41,289 nt of DNA from NCBI GenBank assembly GCA_028382965.1, contig JAOEUK010000014.1, positions 1-41,289 of the forward strand, read 5' to 3'. The notes beneath the pieces are model-generated. The model saw only the letters and a list, made by a program, of their open reading frames with translations, was not told where the DNA came from and ran no database searches. The position numbers and the translations under genes were made by a program. Numbering within the stretch: position 1 is the stretch's first letter; every line of letters begins with the position of its first letter. Of the stretch, positions 18,897 through 34,566 are shown piece by piece. The DNA is from Candidatus Puniceispirillum sp. (GTDB lineage: Bacteria; Pseudomonadota; Alphaproteobacteria; Puniceispirillales; Puniceispirillaceae).

Positions 18897-18923
18897 TACT
18901 GCTTCACCTCATCTGAACAAACA

Positions 18924-18948
18924 AAAAAGGGTGACAATCACCCTTTTT
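18924..18948 (-). terminator. Terminator-like hairpin between tuf1 and rpsJ
   Basis: An 11-bp perfect stem (18948-18938 with 18934-18924) with a 3-nt loop is followed on the minus strand by a run of T. It lies 9 bp after the tuf1 stop and 27 bp before the rpsJ start. It could terminate or attenuate the str transcript before the S10 genes. No promoter is evident in the remaining space. Confidence 0.8.
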
Positions 18949-18957
18949 GACAACATT

Positions 18958-20148
18958 TTATTTTATAACCGAAGCCACAACGCCTGCACCCACTGTACGT
19001 CCACCTTCGCGAATTGCAAATCGTAAACCTTCATCCATCGCGATTGGTGCTATCAGTGTAACGGTCATTGCAATATTGTCACCTGGCATTACCATTTCTG
19101 TACCTTCCGGCAGTACAACTGAACCAGTCACATCTGTTGTACGGAAGTAAAACTGCGGTCGATAATTTGAGAAAAATGGCGTATGACGACCACCTTCGTC
19201 CTTTGTCAAAACATAAGCCTCACATTTAAACTCTGTATGCGGCGCAATTGAACCTGGCTTACACAATACCTGGCCACGCTCAACCTCTTCACGTTTTGTG
19301 CCACGAAGCAACACACCAACGTTATCACCAGCCTCACCTTGATCTAACAATTTGCGGAACATCTCAACGCCCGTGCAAGTTGTCTTTTGAGTGTCTTTCA
19401 GGCCAACAATCTCAATTTCCTCACCAACATTCACAATGCCACGCTCAATACGGCCAGTAACAACTGTACCACGCCCTGAAATCGAAAACACATCTTCAAT
19501 CGGCATCAGAAACGGCTGATCCTTAGGACGCTCTGGCTGCGGGATGTAAGAATCCACTGCTGCCATCAGTTCAATAATTGCAGCTTTGCCAGTGGTTTCA
19601 TTACTGTCCTCTAAAGCGGAAAGGGCCGAGCCTTTAACAATCGGAATGTCATCACCAGGGAAATCATAGGATGACAACAGCTCGCGGATCTCCATTTCAA
19701 CAAGCTCTAACAACTCTTCATCGTCGACCTGGTCAACCTTGTTCATAAAAACAACTAATGAAGGAACACCAACCTGCCGTGCTAGTAAAATGTGTTCGCG
19801 TGTTTGAGGCATAGGACCATCAGCTGCTGAAACAACCAAAATTGCACCATCCATCTGAGCCGCACCAGTAATCATGTTTTTCACATAATCCGCATGACCA
19901 GGGCAGTCAACGTGAGCATAGTGGCGATTTGCAGTCTCATACTCGACATGAGCAGTGGAAATTGTAATGCCGCGCGCGCGTTCCTCAGGAGCTTTGTCAA
20001 TTTGATCATACGCTGAATATTCAGCTCCACCCGACTCCGCCAAAATTTTTGTAATCGCTGCAGTCAACGAAGTCTTGCCATGGTCAACATGGCCAATAGT
20101 ACCAATGTTACAATGCGGCTTGGAACGGTCAAATTTTTCCTTGGACAT
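18958..20148 (-). CDS. tuf: Elongation factor Tu, copy 1
   Basis: EF-Tu delivers aminoacyl-tRNA to the ribosome in a GTP-dependent manner. The 396-residue protein carries GHVDHGKT at 19-26 (G1), RGITIS in switch I, DCPGH at 81-85 with the catalytic histidine, and NKVD at 136-139. Length is normal. It is the last gene of the str operon, 28 bp after fusA, and is followed by a terminator-like hairpin. Its nucleotide sequence is identical to the second copy at 38227-39417. Confidence 0.99.
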   Translation of the reverse strand: MSKEKFDRSKPHCNIGTIGHVDHGKTSLTAAITKILAESGGAEYSAYDQIDKAPEERARGITISTAHVEYETANRHYAHVDCPGHADYVKNMITGAAQMDGAILVVSAADGPMPQTREHILLARQVGVPSLVVFMNKVDQVDDEELLELVEMEIRELLSSYDFPGDDIPIVKGSALSALEDSNETTGKAAIIELMAAVDSYIPQPERPKDQPFLMPIEDVFSISGRGTVVTGRIERGIVNVGEEIEIVGLKDTQKTTCTGVEMFRKLLDQGEAGDNVGVLLRGTKREEVERGQVLCKPGSIAPHTEFKCEAYVLTKDEGGRHTPFFSNYRPQFYFRTTDVTGSVVLPEGTEMVMPGDNIAMTVTLIAPIAMDEGLRFAIREGGRTVGAGVVASVIK

Positions 20149-20176
20149 TTTAATCTCTCCTATTCTTAAAAATCAC

Positions 20177-22315
20177 TTAGGCCATCTTGGCACGGACTTC
20201 ATCCGCAACTGCCTGTGGCACCTGTTCATAATGGTCAAATTGCATACTGTACTGTGCACGGCCCTGACTCATTGAGCGTAAATTATTGATATAGCCAAAC
20301 ATGTTTGCCAAGGGCACCATTGCATCAATTACTTTAGCGTTAGCCCGAGACTCCATACCACCAACGTTGCCACGGCGACTGTTTAAGTCGCCAATAATAT
20401 CACCCATGTACTCTTCAGGGGTAATAACCTCCACTTTCATGACGGGTTCAAGCAATTTAGGGCCAGCCTTATTCATAGCCTCTCTAAACGAAGCGCGACC
20501 AGCAATTTCAAAAGCAAGGACAGAAGAATCAACGTCATGGCTAGCCCCATCAATCAATGTAGCCTCAAAGTCGATAACAGGAAAACCTGCGATAGTACCG
20601 GTATCTTTCGCCTGATTTATGCCTTTTTCAACACCCGGTATAAATTCTTTTGGCACAGATCCACCAACAACTTTATTCGTGAATTGAAAACCACCCTCAG
20701 CCAAAGGTGCAAAAACAATCTTTACACGTGCAAATTGTCCGGACCCACCAGACTGCTTCTTGTGCGTATAATCTACCTCAACTTCTTTTGTGATAGTCTC
20801 ACGGTAAGCCACTTGAGGCGCACCAATGTTCGCCTCAACCTTAAATTCACGCTTTAAGCGGTCCACCAAGATGTCCAAGTGAAGCTCACCCATACCACGC
20901 ATGATAGTCTGGCCGGATTCTATATCGCTAGTCACCTGAAAAGATGGGTCCTCGGCCGCCAAACGCTGTAGCCCAGTAGACATCCTTTCCTGATCATTCT
21001 TAGTTTTTGGCTCAATGGCAATTTCAATAACTGGATCGGGAAACGTCATTGTCTCCAAAATCACCGGCTTGGAAGAGTCACAAAGCGTATCACCTGTTGT
21101 ACTATCCTTTAAGCCCGCAAGAGCAACAATGTCACCTGCAAATGCCTCTTCAACCTCTTCTCTGTTGTTCGAATGCATCATCATCATTCGACCAACACGC
21201 TCACGCTTACCTTTTGTCGAATTCAAAATGCTATCACCTTTTTTCAGAGAGCCTGAATAGAGACGAACGAAAGTAAGAGAGCCCACAAACGGATCATTCA
21301 TAATCTTAAAGGCCAAGCCAGAAGTCGGATCATTATCGTCGGCGCGCCGCACAATATCTCTTGTTTCTGACACATCACCTGGCGCAAACCCTTTGTAAGC
21401 CTCAACATCAAGAGGCCCTGGCAAATAATCAATAACCCCGTTAAGAAGCGGCTGAACGCCTTTATTTTTAAACGCCGAACCACAAAGAACAGGAACAAAC
21501 GACATATTTAGCGTCCCCTTGCGGATAAGGCGCTGAATAGTTTCAGCGTCTAACTCTTCACCCTCAAGAAATTTTTCCATTGCATCATCATCTTGTTCAA
21601 CAATGATTTCAATCATTTCCGCACGCATTTCAGTAGCCTTGGCAACAAGCTCTGGCCGGATGTCAGCAAGCCGCCATGTAGCACCTAAATCCTCGGAGTC
21701 CCAAACCCATTCCTTCATTGTAACAAGATTTACAAGCCCTACAAATTCGTTCTCAGCCCCAATAGGCATATGGACGGCCAATGGCTGAGCACCAGTTCTA
21801 TCTTTAATCATCCGAACACAATTAAAAAAATCTGCCCCAATTTTATCCATCTTGTTAACAAAAACGATCCGAGGCACTTTGTAACGATCCGCTTGACGCC
21901 AAACAGTTTCTGTCTGCGGCTCTACACCGGCGTTGGCATCAAGAACACACACTGCTCCGTCCAGAACTGCCAACGACCGCTCTACTTCAATCGTAAAGTC
22001 AACGTGGCCTGGTGTGTCAATAATGTTGAACCTAAACTTAGCTTCTTCAGGATCGGTTCCATGCTCACCAGATGGAATCTCACCATCATTAGTTCTAAAC
22101 CAGAAACATGTTGTTGCAGCGGAAGTGATGGTAATCCCGCGCTCTTGCTCTTGCTCCATCCAGTCCATTGTCGCATTGCCATCATGAACCTCACCAAGCT
22201 TGTGCGACCGGCCAGTGTAATAAAGGACACGCTCAGTTGCGGTTGTCTTGCCAGCGTCAATATGGGCCATAATACCAAAATTACGGTAACGATCTAATGA
22301 ATATTCACGTGCCAT
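20177..22315 (-). CDS. fusA: Elongation factor G
   Basis: EF-G is the translocation GTPase and also acts in ribosome recycling. The 712-residue protein has AHIDAGKT at 17-24, the [12 protein letters not shown] switch I segment, [16 protein letters not shown], and FVNKMDK as the guanine-specificity motif. Domains II to V follow, with [19 protein letters not shown]. It starts about 20 bp after rpsG and sits 28 bp upstream of tuf1. Its length and features fit the canonical housekeeping form rather than the FusA2 paralogue. Confidence 0.99.
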   Translation of the reverse strand: MAREYSLDRYRNFGIMAHIDAGKTTATERVLYYTGRSHKLGEVHDGNATMDWMEQEQERGITITSAATTCFWFRTNDGEIPSGEHGTDPEEAKFRFNIIDTPGHVDFTIEVERSLAVLDGAVCVLDANAGVEPQTETVWRQADRYKVPRIVFVNKMDKIGADFFNCVRMIKDRTGAQPLAVHMPIGAENEFVGLVNLVTMKEWVWDSEDLGATWRLADIRPELVAKATEMRAEMIEIIVEQDDDAMEKFLEGEELDAETIQRLIRKGTLNMSFVPVLCGSAFKNKGVQPLLNGVIDYLPGPLDVEAYKGFAPGDVSETRDIVRRADDNDPTSGLAFKIMNDPFVGSLTFVRLYSGSLKKGDSILNSTKGKRERVGRMMMMHSNNREEVEEAFAGDIVALAGLKDSTTGDTLCDSSKPVILETMTFPDPVIEIAIEPKTKNDQERMSTGLQRLAAEDPSFQVTSDIESGQTIMRGMGELHLDILVDRLKREFKVEANIGAPQVAYRETITKEVEVDYTHKKQSGGSGQFARVKIVFAPLAEGGFQFTNKVVGGSVPKEFIPGVEKGINQAKDTGTIAGFPVIDFEATLIDGASHDVDSSVLAFEIAGRASFREAMNKAGPKLLEPVMKVEVITPEEYMGDIIGDLNSRRGNVGGMESRANAKVIDAMVPLANMFGYINNLRSMSQGRAQYSMQFDHYEQVPQAVADEVRAKMA

Positions 22316-22337
22316 GATCTAGTTCCTAACCTTCCCA

Positions 22338-22820
<483 letters not shown>

Positions 22821-23192
22821 TTACTTAGGACGCTTAGCGCCGTATTTTGAACGACGCTGTCGACGATCTCCGACGCCTTGGGTGTCCAAAGTGCCTCGGA
22901 TAATATGATAACGAACTCCCGGAAGGTCCTTAACACGACCGCCACGAATCAAGACGACTGAATGCTCCTGCAGATTATGCCCCTCTCCTGGGATATAGCT
23001 GGAGACCTCAAAGCCGTTAGTAAGCCGAACTCTAGCCACCTTACGAAGCGCTGAGTTAGGCTTCTTGGGAGTTGTTGTATAAACCCTGGTGCACACCCCA
23101 CGCTTTTGAGGGCATGCTTCCATTGCCGGAACTTTAGTACGTGACACTGGACGCTTGCGCCCGTGACGAATCAACTGGTTAATTGTTGGCAT
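22821..23192 (-). CDS. rpsL: 30S ribosomal protein S12
   Basis: S12 is at the decoding centre and governs translational accuracy. The 123-residue protein begins [18 protein letters not shown]. The decoding loop [18 protein letters not shown] (about 40-57) keeps the lysines and arginine whose mutation gives streptomycin resistance, so it looks wild type. It is the first gene of the str operon, preceded by a long structured leader and a sigma70-type promoter. Confidence 0.99.
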   Translation of the reverse strand: MPTINQLIRHGRKRPVSRTKVPAMEACPQKRGVCTRVYTTTPKKPNSALRKVARVRLTNGFEVSSYIPGEGHNLQEHSVVLIRGGRVKDLPGVRYHIIRGTLDTQGVGDRRQRRSKYGAKRPK

Positions 23193-23378
23193 TCCTGCCC
23201 CTTTTTTCTCAACCTAGACACACAAAACGTGCAATAGGGCAGTTCTGCTAATTCATATGAGCAGAACACCCATCCCCTCCGCTTACGGAGCTCAATTTTT
23301 AAACACCTAATAATTCAACCTAGCGTCTGAGATGATCACTGATTATTTTCAGGAACCCCACTACCTAAGCCTTAAGGT
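23193..23378 (-). promoter_or_regulatory. Long structured 5' leader of the str operon
   Basis: About 185 nt separate the predicted transcription start from rpsL. Two hairpins are visible: an 8-bp stem at 23242-23249 with 23260-23267, and a 5-bp stem with a 4-nt loop at 23277-23290. I see no gene in this stretch. The conserved role of such a leader, for example binding of a ribosomal protein, cannot be judged from one sequence. Confidence 0.5.
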
Positions 23379-23384
23379 TGCCGG

Positions 23385-23413
23385 ATACTATTTTTTGTGA
23401 GGCCGGCGGTCAA
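23385..23413 (-). promoter_or_regulatory. Sigma70-type promoter of the str operon
   Basis: On the minus strand TTGACC (23413-23408) and TAGTAT (23390-23385) are separated by exactly 17 bp. They sit between the rpoC stop and rpsL. An AAGCGC/GCGCTT inverted repeat (23412-23430) overlaps the -35 box. Confidence 0.75.
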
Positions 23414-23492
23414 GCGCTTTTTAGGCGCTTATACCGGTTATCTACATTTTTTTTTGATTTAGCGCCCAATTCAATCAAATCGACACCAAAAA

Positions 23493-27740
<4,248 letters not shown>

Positions 27741-27781
27741 CTAAATAATCCCAAAAAATTTTGGGTATTTTACTAACCAGT

Positions 27782-30700
27782 TTAATATTCAGCTTCATGA
27801 AGATCAACGTTCAAGCCAAGTGAACGCAGTTCTTTAACTAAAACATTGAAAGATTCCGGTATACCAGACTCAAAATCATCATCACCACGGACAATAGCTT
27901 CATAAACCTTAGTGCGACCTGAAACGTCATCCGATTTAACTGTAAGCATTTCTTGAAGAGTGTAAGCAGCACCATAGGCTTCAAGAGCCCATACCTCCAT
28001 CTCACCGAAGCGCTGTCCACCAAACTGAGCCTTACCACCAAGTGGTTGCTGGGTAACTAGAGAATATGGACCAATTGATCGAGCGTGAATTTTATCGTCA
28101 ACCAAATGATGCAGCTTTAGCATATAAATGTACCCGACCGTTACTTGACGATCAAACACCTCTCCCGTCCGCCCGTCAGTTAGCCACTCCTGTCCAGTGT
28201 TATTCAAGCCAGCTTTATCTAAAAGTGATATTACGTCCGCCTCACGCGCCCCATCAAAAACTGGAGTTCCCATCGGCACTCCTCGAGCTAAAATCCCTGC
28301 CTGCTCTATAATTTGTTCATCATCCATCATTGCCAGCTCAGCATTGTATTGCTCTGTGCTGTATATGTCACTGAGCATTTCACGGATTGGCTTGGTGTCA
28401 AGATTCGCACGGGCAGCCTCCGCCGCAGCTCCAACTTTTTTTCCAAGACCACGAGCAGCCCAACCCAGATGCGTCTCAAGAATTTGTCCTACATTCATTC
28501 GTGATGGAACTCCAAGTGGATTTAGGACGATATCAACCGGAGTCCCGTCGTCCAGATATGGCATATCTTCCATAGGAACGATTCGTGAAATCACACCCTT
28601 ATTCCCATGGCGTCCAGCCATTTTATCACCTGGTTGCAGCTTTCGTTTAATAGCAACAAAAACCTTAACCATTTTCATCACGCCTGGCAGCAATTCGTCA
28701 CCACCTTGCAATTTGTTTACCTTATCTGTAAAGCGGGCCTGCAAAGCCTCAACAGCTGTTTCGAAGTTCGCAATCTGGGCCTCAACGAGCTTTTGGACTG
28801 CGTCATCTTTGACTGCAATCTGCTGCAATTGTGATTTTGGCAGCTCATCAAGTACTTCCTGAGTTATTTCAGAACCAACTTTTAATTCTTTGGGGCCGCT
28901 AGCAATGCTCTGACCAAATAGAAGTTCATTCATTCGGCCCTGAAAACCACGCTCTAATATTGCTCGCTCATCATCTCGGTCCTTTCCGAGGCGATCAATT
29001 TCCGAACGATCAATTGCCAAAGCACGCTCATCTTTTTCAACCCCACGGCGCGAGAAGACCCTAACTTCAACAATTGTACCTGATCCACCAGGTGGTAACT
29101 TTAGCGAGGTATCACGAACATCAGATGCTTTTTCACCAAAAATAGCACGAAGCAACTTTTCCTCCGGGGTCATTGGTGACTCACCTTTTGGTGTGACCTT
29201 CCCAACAAGAATATCACCGGGCCCCACTTCAGCGCCAACATAAACAATACCAGCCTCGTCAAGATTTTTTAGAGCTTCTTCACCAACATTAGGAATATCA
29301 CGAGTGATCTCTTCTTGCCCTAGCTTTGTATCACGCGCCATAATCTCGTATTCCTCAATATGGATTGAGGTAAAGACATCATCACGAACGATCCTTTCCG
29401 AAATTAAGATCGAATCCTCAAAATTATACCCATTCCACGGCATAAACGCGACCAAGACATTGCGGCCAAGCGCCAACTCACCATCTTCGGTGGACGGGCC
29501 ATCAGCGATAATGTCACCTTGGCGCACTGTATCACCAACCTTAACAAGCGGGCGCTGATTTACAGTAGTGTTTTGATTCGACCGCTGAAATTTTAATAGG
29601 CTGTAAATGTCAACTGGTGATACATTTCCTTCAGTGTCTTCACTTGCCCGAACAACTACACGAGTCGCATCAACCTGATCAATAATGCCAGGGCGGCGAG
29701 CGACAATGGTAACTCCAGAGTCACGAGCTACGCGCGCTTCCATTCCCGTACCCACAATCGGTGCTTCAGCTCGCAACAACGGAACAGCCTGACGCTGCAT
29801 ATTTGACCCCATTAGGGCGCGATTAGCATCATCATTTTCCAAAAACGGAATCAATGCTGCCGCTACCGAAACTAACTGCTTTGGGGACACATCCATAAGT
29901 TCAATATCAGTTGGGCGAGCAAGGCCAATATCACCAGCACGGCGGATTGGAATCAGCTCACCAACAAATTTATTATCAATGTCAAGCTCAGCATTAGCCT
30001 GTGCGATTGTATAGCGACCTTCTTCCATCGCAGAAATGTAACGCACCTCAGCAGTCACCTTACCGTCAACAACTTTTCGGTACGGAGTTTCGATAAACCC
30101 ATAACGATTAATCTTTGCAAATGTTGCAAGAGAGTTGATCAACCCAATATTTGGACCCTCTGGAGTCTCAATTGGGCATATTCGACCGTAATGAGTTGGA
30201 TGCACATCACGAACCTCAAAGCCCGCACGCTCTCGCGTCAAGCCACCCGGCCCAAGTGCCGAAACACGCCTTTTATGGGTAATCTCTGATAGAGGGTTTG
30301 TCTGATCCATAAATTGCGATAACTGCGACGAACCAAAAAACTCGCGGACAGCTGCAGCCGCTGGTTTAGCATTGATTAAATCTGCAGGCATCACAGTGTC
30401 TATCTCAACCGAACCCATTCGTTCACGAATAGCACGCTCCATCCTAAGCAAACCTACACGGTATTGATTTTCCATCAGCTCACCAACAGACCGTACTCGA
30501 CGGTTACCAAGGTGGTCAATATCATCAATATCTCCCTGACCATCTTTTAGGCCAACAAGAACTTTTAGAATTGCCATCACATCCTGCTTACGCAAAACAC
30601 GAAGGTTATCGTCTGTTTCCATATCAAGCCGAGAGTTCATCTTAACTCTACCAACTGATGACAAGTCATAGCGATCAGAGTTAAAGAACAGACTTTGAAA

Positions 30701-31960
30701 AAGTGTGTGCGAACTCTCCAATGTTGGAGGTTCACCCGGACGCATTACCCTATAAATATCAACCAACGCATCTTCACGACAGACGTTTCGATCTGCCGCA
30801 AGTGTATTACGAAGATGTGGACCAAAATTTACATTATCGATAAAGAGGATATTCACTTCTTTTATGCCACTGGTATCAAGTTTGGCTATGAGCTCTTCAG
30901 TGATTTCATCACCCGCTTCAGCATACACCTCACCAGTGCTCATATTTACAACGTCCTCAGCAACAAAACGGCTAAGCAAATCTGAGTCGCCGACTAGAAC
31001 AGACTTAACACCAGATTCAGCTAATTTTTTCAGCGAGCGCGGTGTCATTTTTGTGCCGGCGCTTGCTATTACTTTTTTCGTTTTAGCATCAACCAAATCA
31101 CGGATAAGCTTACTACCCTTAAGAGTATTAACGTTGAAGTCATATGCCCAACCATCTCCCTGCCGATGGTATTTAACTGATTGATAGAAGTTACCAAGAA
31201 TCTCCTCACGACTCATCCCTGCAATTCGGCTTGGATCAACTGCGTCACCACTCTGAGCACAACTATCTAAATATGTGAGAGATTCTTCGTCAGGCAACGC
31301 CATCATAAAAGTTGTTGCTGGCAGCTTACGCTTCCGATCAATACGAACATTCAAAATGTCTTTAGCATCAAATTCAAAGTCAAGCCACGATCCACGATAC
31401 GGTATGACCCGAGCCGCAAAAAGTAACTTACCTGAAGCATGAGTTTTGCCACGATCATGGTCGAAAAAAACACCTGGCGAACGATGCATTTGGGACACGA
31501 TAACGCGCTCAGTGCCATTTACAACAAAGGTGCCATTTGACGTCATCAAGGGCATGTCTCCCATGTAGACATCCTGTTCCTTAATATCACGAATGGAACG
31601 AGAGCCAGTGTCTTCATTTTCTTCCCAAACAACAAGCCGAAGTGTGACGCGCAAAGGAGACGCATAAGTCAAACCACGTTGTTGGCATTCTTCAACATCA
31701 TATTTTGGCTTTTCAAGATCGTAAGAAACAAATTCTAAAATCGAACGTCCAGCAAAGTCTTCAATTGGAAATACCGATTTAAATGTTTCCTGAAGACCAA
31801 GATCACCTCGGTCTGGTTTTGCCACATTCATCTGCAAAAAAGTGTCGTAACTGAAGCGCTGAACATCAATGAGGTTAGGCATTGGCGTAACTTCTTCAAG
31901 TTGTCCAAAAGTGCGACGTACCCGTTTGCGGCTGTCCAAAGTGCTTACATGCGATGCCAT
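27782..31960 (-). CDS. rpoB: DNA-directed RNA polymerase subunit beta
   Basis: The beta subunit forms one jaw of RNA polymerase and the rifampicin pocket. The start at 31960 gives 1392 residues beginning [20 protein letters not shown], with GAGGA 8 nt upstream; an in-frame ATG at 31984 lacks such a site. The rifampicin region (around residues 535-575) reads [20 protein letters not shown] then [20 protein letters not shown], that is, wild type at the usual resistance positions. The C-terminus has [20 protein letters not shown]. It lies between rplL and rpoC. Confidence 0.99.
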   Translation of the reverse strand: MASHVSTLDSRKRVRRTFGQLEEVTPMPNLIDVQRFSYDTFLQMNVAKPDRGDLGLQETFKSVFPIEDFAGRSILEFVSYDLEKPKYDVEECQQRGLTYASPLRVTLRLVVWEENEDTGSRSIRDIKEQDVYMGDMPLMTSNGTFVVNGTERVIVSQMHRSPGVFFDHDRGKTHASGKLLFAARVIPYRGSWLDFEFDAKDILNVRIDRKRKLPATTFMMALPDEESLTYLDSCAQSGDAVDPSRIAGMSREEILGNFYQSVKYHRQGDGWAYDFNVNTLKGSKLIRDLVDAKTKKVIASAGTKMTPRSLKKLAESGVKSVLVGDSDLLSRFVAEDVVNMSTGEVYAEAGDEITEELIAKLDTSGIKEVNILFIDNVNFGPHLRNTLAADRNVCREDALVDIYRVMRPGEPPTLESSHTLFQSLFFNSDRYDLSSVGRVKMNSRLDMETDDNLRVLRKQDVMAILKVLVGLKDGQGDIDDIDHLGNRRVRSVGELMENQYRVGLLRMERAIRERMGSVEIDTVMPADLINAKPAAAAVREFFGSSQLSQFMDQTNPLSEITHKRRVSALGPGGLTRERAGFEVRDVHPTHYGRICPIETPEGPNIGLINSLATFAKINRYGFIETPYRKVVDGKVTAEVRYISAMEEGRYTIAQANAELDIDNKFVGELIPIRRAGDIGLARPTDIELMDVSPKQLVSVAAALIPFLENDDANRALMGSNMQRQAVPLLRAEAPIVGTGMEARVARDSGVTIVARRPGIIDQVDATRVVVRASEDTEGNVSPVDIYSLLKFQRSNQNTTVNQRPLVKVGDTVRQGDIIADGPSTEDGELALGRNVLVAFMPWNGYNFEDSILISERIVRDDVFTSIHIEEYEIMARDTKLGQEEITRDIPNVGEEALKNLDEAGIVYVGAEVGPGDILVGKVTPKGESPMTPEEKLLRAIFGEKASDVRDTSLKLPPGGSGTIVEVRVFSRRGVEKDERALAIDRSEIDRLGKDRDDERAILERGFQGRMNELLFGQSIASGPKELKVGSEITQEVLDELPKSQLQQIAVKDDAVQKLVEAQIANFETAVEALQARFTDKVNKLQGGDELLPGVMKMVKVFVAIKRKLQPGDKMAGRHGNKGVISRIVPMEDMPYLDDGTPVDIVLNPLGVPSRMNVGQILETHLGWAARGLGKKVGAAAEAARANLDTKPIREMLSDIYSTEQYNAELAMMDDEQIIEQAGILARGVPMGTPVFDGAREADVISLLDKAGLNNTGQEWLTDGRTGEVFDRQVTVGYIYMLKLHHLVDDKIHARSIGPYSLVTQQPLGGKAQFGGQRFGEMEVWALEAYGAAYTLQEMLTVKSDDVSGRTKVYEAIVRGDDDFESGIPESFNVLVKELRSLGLNVDLHEAEY

Positions 31961-32014
31961 CAGTGATTCCTCATCATATTTCAAGTTGCCGCGGTTTTTG
32001 TTCCAGAAACCTTG

Positions 32015-32036
32015 GGCAGCCTATAAATAGGCTGCC
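32015..32036 (-). promoter_or_regulatory. Strong hairpin in the rplL-rpoB spacer (rpoB-proximal)
   Basis: A GC-rich inverted repeat with a 9-bp stem around TTTA lies about 55 bp before the rpoB start. No T tract follows on the minus strand, so it is not a standard terminator. In E. coli this spacer contains an attenuator and an RNase III site; a similar function here is inference. Confidence 0.5.
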
Positions 32037-32071
32037 GACCGGTTTATAAACCGCCGATAATTAACTGACAG

Positions 32072-32101
32072 TGCACCGGACAGCTAAAACTATCCGGTGC
32101 A
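32072..32101 (-). promoter_or_regulatory. Strong hairpin in the rplL-rpoB spacer (rplL-proximal)
   Basis: A 12-bp stem (one G-T pair) encloses a 6-nt loop about 40 bp after the rplL stop. A 14-bp perfect palindrome lies nearby at 32040-32053. No clear T tract follows the stem. A partial attenuator or processing site between the ribosomal and polymerase genes is plausible. Confidence 0.55.
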
Positions 32102-32140
32102 AAGTTTTTAGACTGCTAAGAGGCCATCTGCGCTGCCAAG

Positions 32141-32518
32141 TTATTTAACTTCAGCAGTTGCACCGGCTTCTTCAAGCTTTGTTTTAATCTGGTCAGCTTC
32201 ATCCTTCGACGCACCTTCTTTGACAGCCTTTGGTGCACCCTCAACTAGATCCTTAGCTTCTTTTAACCCAAGTCCAGTAATGGTTCTCACTTCTTTAATG
32301 ACATTGATCTTTGACTGTCCTGCAGATGTCAGGATTACATCAAATTCTGTCTGTTCTTCTACTGCACCACCACCATCACCTCCAGCTGGCATCGCCATTG
32401 CTACTGGAGCAGCGGCGGCAGAAACACCCCACTTCTCTTCAAGCATGGTAGCCAGTTCAGCAGCTTCAAGAACTGTCAAGTTAGAAAGGTCTTCTGCAAT
32501 TTTTGCGATATCAGTCAT
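32141..32518 (-). CDS. rplL: 50S ribosomal protein L7/L12
   Basis: L7/L12 forms the multimeric stalk that recruits translation factors. The 125-residue protein has the N-terminal dimerisation domain ([20 protein letters not shown]), an Ala/Gly hinge around 33-54, and the factor-binding domain with [20 protein letters not shown] and [20 protein letters not shown]. The start at 32518 has GGAG 6 nt upstream; an ATG four codons earlier is less likely. It follows rplJ by 39 bp. Confidence 0.98.
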   Translation of the reverse strand: MTDIAKIAEDLSNLTVLEAAELATMLEEKWGVSAAAAPVAMAMPAGGDGGGAVEEQTEFDVILTSAGQSKINVIKEVRTITGLGLKEAKDLVEGAPKAVKEGASKDEADQIKTKLEEAGATAEVK

Positions 32519-32557
32519 GTTATACTCCATTAGGGCTTAAACTTCAGTTTGTGGGGA

Positions 32558-33079
32558 TCAAGCCCCTTGCTGCATTTGGTCTTCACGTGCCTTAATTACA
32601 CGGGCAAGTTTGCCGGCCGGAGCCTGCGTAACCCGGGCAATTTTAGCTGCCGGTGCTTGAACAAGCCCAACAAGCGTGCTGCGCAGTTCGTCAAGAGATG
32701 GTAATTTGGCCAATGCGTTAACACCAGCTATGTCGAGAATTTTCCCGTCAATGCTGCCGCCAACAATGGTTAATTTTGCGTTCCCCTTGGCGTAATCCAC
32801 GAGAGTCTTGGCTGCTGCTACCGGGTCTTCCGACATACCAACAGCGGTTGGTCCGGCAAACAAACTGTCAAGATTTTCGAAACGCGTACCTCTAAGCGCT
32901 AGCTTGGCAATCCTATTTTTGGTTACCTTGAAGCCAGCTTTGGTATCCCGCATCTTTTGACGCAGGTCACTACTTTCCGCAACGGTCATACCAACCTGAT
33001 GCGCCACAACAATCGTTGTTGCGCTGTTAAAGGCTGTTTGCAGCTTTTCGATCAGTTCGGATTTTTCTGTTCTATTCAC
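32558..33079 (-). CDS. rplJ: 50S ribosomal protein L10
   Basis: L10 anchors the L7/L12 dimers to the large subunit and, in E. coli, autoregulates its operon. From the GTG at 33079 the product has 173 residues, beginning MNRTEKSELIEKLQTAFNSA, close to the usual family length. GGAG lies 7 nt upstream. The frame stays open to an ATG at 33175, but the added residues do not resemble L10 and overlap the leader. The C-terminal helix (LVGLVQAPAAKIARVTQAPA onward) is the stalk-protein binding site. Confidence 0.95.
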   Translation of the reverse strand: MNRTEKSELIEKLQTAFNSATTIVVAHQVGMTVAESSDLRQKMRDTKAGFKVTKNRIAKLALRGTRFENLDSLFAGPTAVGMSEDPVAAAKTLVDYAKGNAKLTIVGGSIDGKILDIAGVNALAKLPSLDELRSTLVGLVQAPAAKIARVTQAPAGKLARVIKAREDQMQQGA

Positions 33080-33089
33080 CGATCGTCTC

Positions 33090-33300
33090 CGCTCAGTTTG
33101 GGCAGTGCGGGACATCCAACACTTGCCTTGTTGCAAAATAGACTGACAAAAACGCCAATCCGCTGGCCTGCCCATAAGAAGTTCAAGCGGTATAATCCGC
33201 CTTTGCTCCCCGTCTATTACGGGACATTAAGCCCTGTAAACGGGCCCCCGTAGTCTAGGACAGGTATGAAACAAATGCGTATTACAATTGTTTCATTTTC
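33090..33300 (-). promoter_or_regulatory. Structured rplJ leader (possible L10 autoregulatory leader)
   Basis: The 270-bp rplA-rplJ spacer has no gene. It contains an 8-bp AT-rich inverted repeat at 33266-33296 and, closer to rplJ, a set of GC-rich complementary segments, for example CCCGTTTA pairing with TAGACGGG around 33205-33245. L10 leaders occupy this place in many bacteria. I infer the same here from position and structure, without a covariance-model match. Confidence 0.5.
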
Positions 33301-33349
33301 CATTCACTTAACATATCTAAGCAAACTGGAAATTCTAATTTACGACGCT

Positions 33350-34042
33350 TTATTGACTAGCCGCGTCTTCAACAAACACACCAGCGCCCATCGTTGATGA
33401 GATAGTGATCCTTTTAACATATTGACCTTTAGCACCTGAAGGACGCGCCTTGCGGACAGCATCAATAAATACAGCAGCGTTTTCCACAATTTTGGCTTCG
33501 TCAAAACTAACCTTAGCAACACCTGCATGCACCACCCCGGCTTTTTCAGCGCGGTACTGAACTTCCCCTGCTTTGGCCGCCGCGACAGCCCCTGAAATAT
33601 CAGCAGTAACCGTACCTAATTTAGGGTTTGGCATTAGACCACGAGGACCAAGAACCTTACCAAGCCGACCAACTACTCCCATCATATCAGGAGTCGCAAT
33701 CACGCGATCAAAACCCGCCTCACCATTTTGAATAGCTTCAGCTAAATCCTCTGCGCCAACCAATTCCGCACCAGCCAATTTTGCTTCTTCAGCCTTTGCA
33801 TCTTTAGCAAAAACTGCAACTCTCATTGATTTTCCAGTTCCATTGGGCATTGCCACAACACCGCGAACCATTTGATCTGCGTGCCGAGGGTCTACACTTA
33901 AATTCATCGAGATTTCAATAGTCTCATCAAATTTTGCTTTTGCATTCCCCTTAACAAGAGCAACAGCTTCAGCCAAATCATATGCTTTGTTGCGGTCGAT
34001 CGTCGCGTAAGCTGATTTCATATTCTTACTAGTTTTCGGCAA
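33350..34042 (-). CDS. rplA: 50S ribosomal protein L1
   Basis: L1 forms the mobile stalk at the E site. The start is probably the TTG at 34042, which gives 230 residues beginning [20 protein letters not shown], aligning with the usual family start about 25 residues before [12 protein letters not shown] lies 9 nt upstream, inside the last codons of rplK, and the start is only 4 nt after the rplK stop. An in-frame ATG at 34114 would overlap rplK and adds unrelated sequence. Family blocks include [20 protein letters not shown] and [15 protein letters not shown]. Confidence 0.96.
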   Translation of the reverse strand: MPKTSKNMKSAYATIDRNKAYDLAEAVALVKGNAKAKFDETIEISMNLSVDPRHADQMVRGVVAMPNGTGKSMRVAVFAKDAKAEEAKLAGAELVGAEDLAEAIQNGEAGFDRVIATPDMMGVVGRLGKVLGPRGLMPNPKLGTVTADISGAVAAAKAGEVQYRAEKAGVVHAGVAKVSFDEAKIVENAAVFIDAVRKARPSGAKGQYVKRITISSTMGAGVFVEDAASQ

Positions 34043-34046
34043 AACC

Positions 34047-34478
34047 TTAACCCTCCACGACTTCAAGGCCCATGGCCTTTGCAGACCCCATGACCATTTG
34101 CATTGCACCTTCAACGTCTATTGCGTTCATATCACCCATTTTCTGGTCAGCAATTTCACGCACTTGCGACACAGTAACCTTGCCAGCAACTGCTCGACCA
34201 GGCTCTTTCGATCCACTTTTCAACCCCGCAGCTTTTTTTAAAAAATAACTAACTGGAGCTGTTTTTGTAGCAAACGAAAACGATTTGTCCTGAAAGACGG
34301 TAATCACTACTGGCACTGGCATATTTTTTTCAAGCGAATCTGTTGCCGCATTAAATGCCTTACAAAATTCCATAATATTTACGCCACGCTGGCCAAGAGC
34401 AGGCCCAACTGGTGGTGACGGATTTGCAGCGCCAGCTGGAATATTCAGTTTGATATAGCCTTCAATCTTCTTCGCCAT
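34047..34478 (-). CDS. rplK: 50S ribosomal protein L11
   Basis: L11 binds the GTPase-associated centre of 23S rRNA and is needed for RelA activation. The 143-residue protein has [20 protein letters not shown] and [18 protein letters not shown], including the proline pair of the thiopeptide-binding region. Length is typical. The start has AGGAAAG upstream. It lies 88 bp after nusG and is tightly coupled to rplA. Confidence 0.98.
   Translation of the reverse strand: MAKKIEGYIKLNIPAGAANPSPPVGPALGQRGVNIMEFCKAFNAATDSLEKNMPVPVVITVFQDKSFSFATKTAPVSYFLKKAAGLKSGSKEPGRAVAGKVTVSQVREIADQKMGDMNAIDVEGAMQMVMGSAKAMGLEVVEG
34052..34056 (-). promoter_or_regulatory. Shine-Dalgarno GGAGG that fixes the rplA TTG start
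   Basis: GGAGG on the minus strand is placed 9 nt before the TTG at 34042 and lies inside the 3' end of rplK. It supports TTG over the upstream in-frame ATG and suggests coupled translation of L11 and L1. Confidence 0.75.
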
Positions 34479-34566
34479 TTTAAATTCTTTCCTAGTATGG
34501 ATAGCGCCCTACAAAAGCAAAGACCCAATGATGTTTACCACACACAAATCTGGCAGCAGTAAAAAA

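Noticed and set aside
27750-27765. Inverted repeat CCCAAAA/TTTTGGG in the rpoB-rpoC spacer
   Set aside because: The stem is AT-rich with almost no loop and no T tract, so it is unlikely to terminate or to be a meaningful structure.
28197-28862. 221-codon plus-strand frame antisense to rpoB
   Set aside because: Long antisense frames are common opposite conserved genes; its Ser/Arg-rich composition mirrors rpoB codons and no motif is visible.
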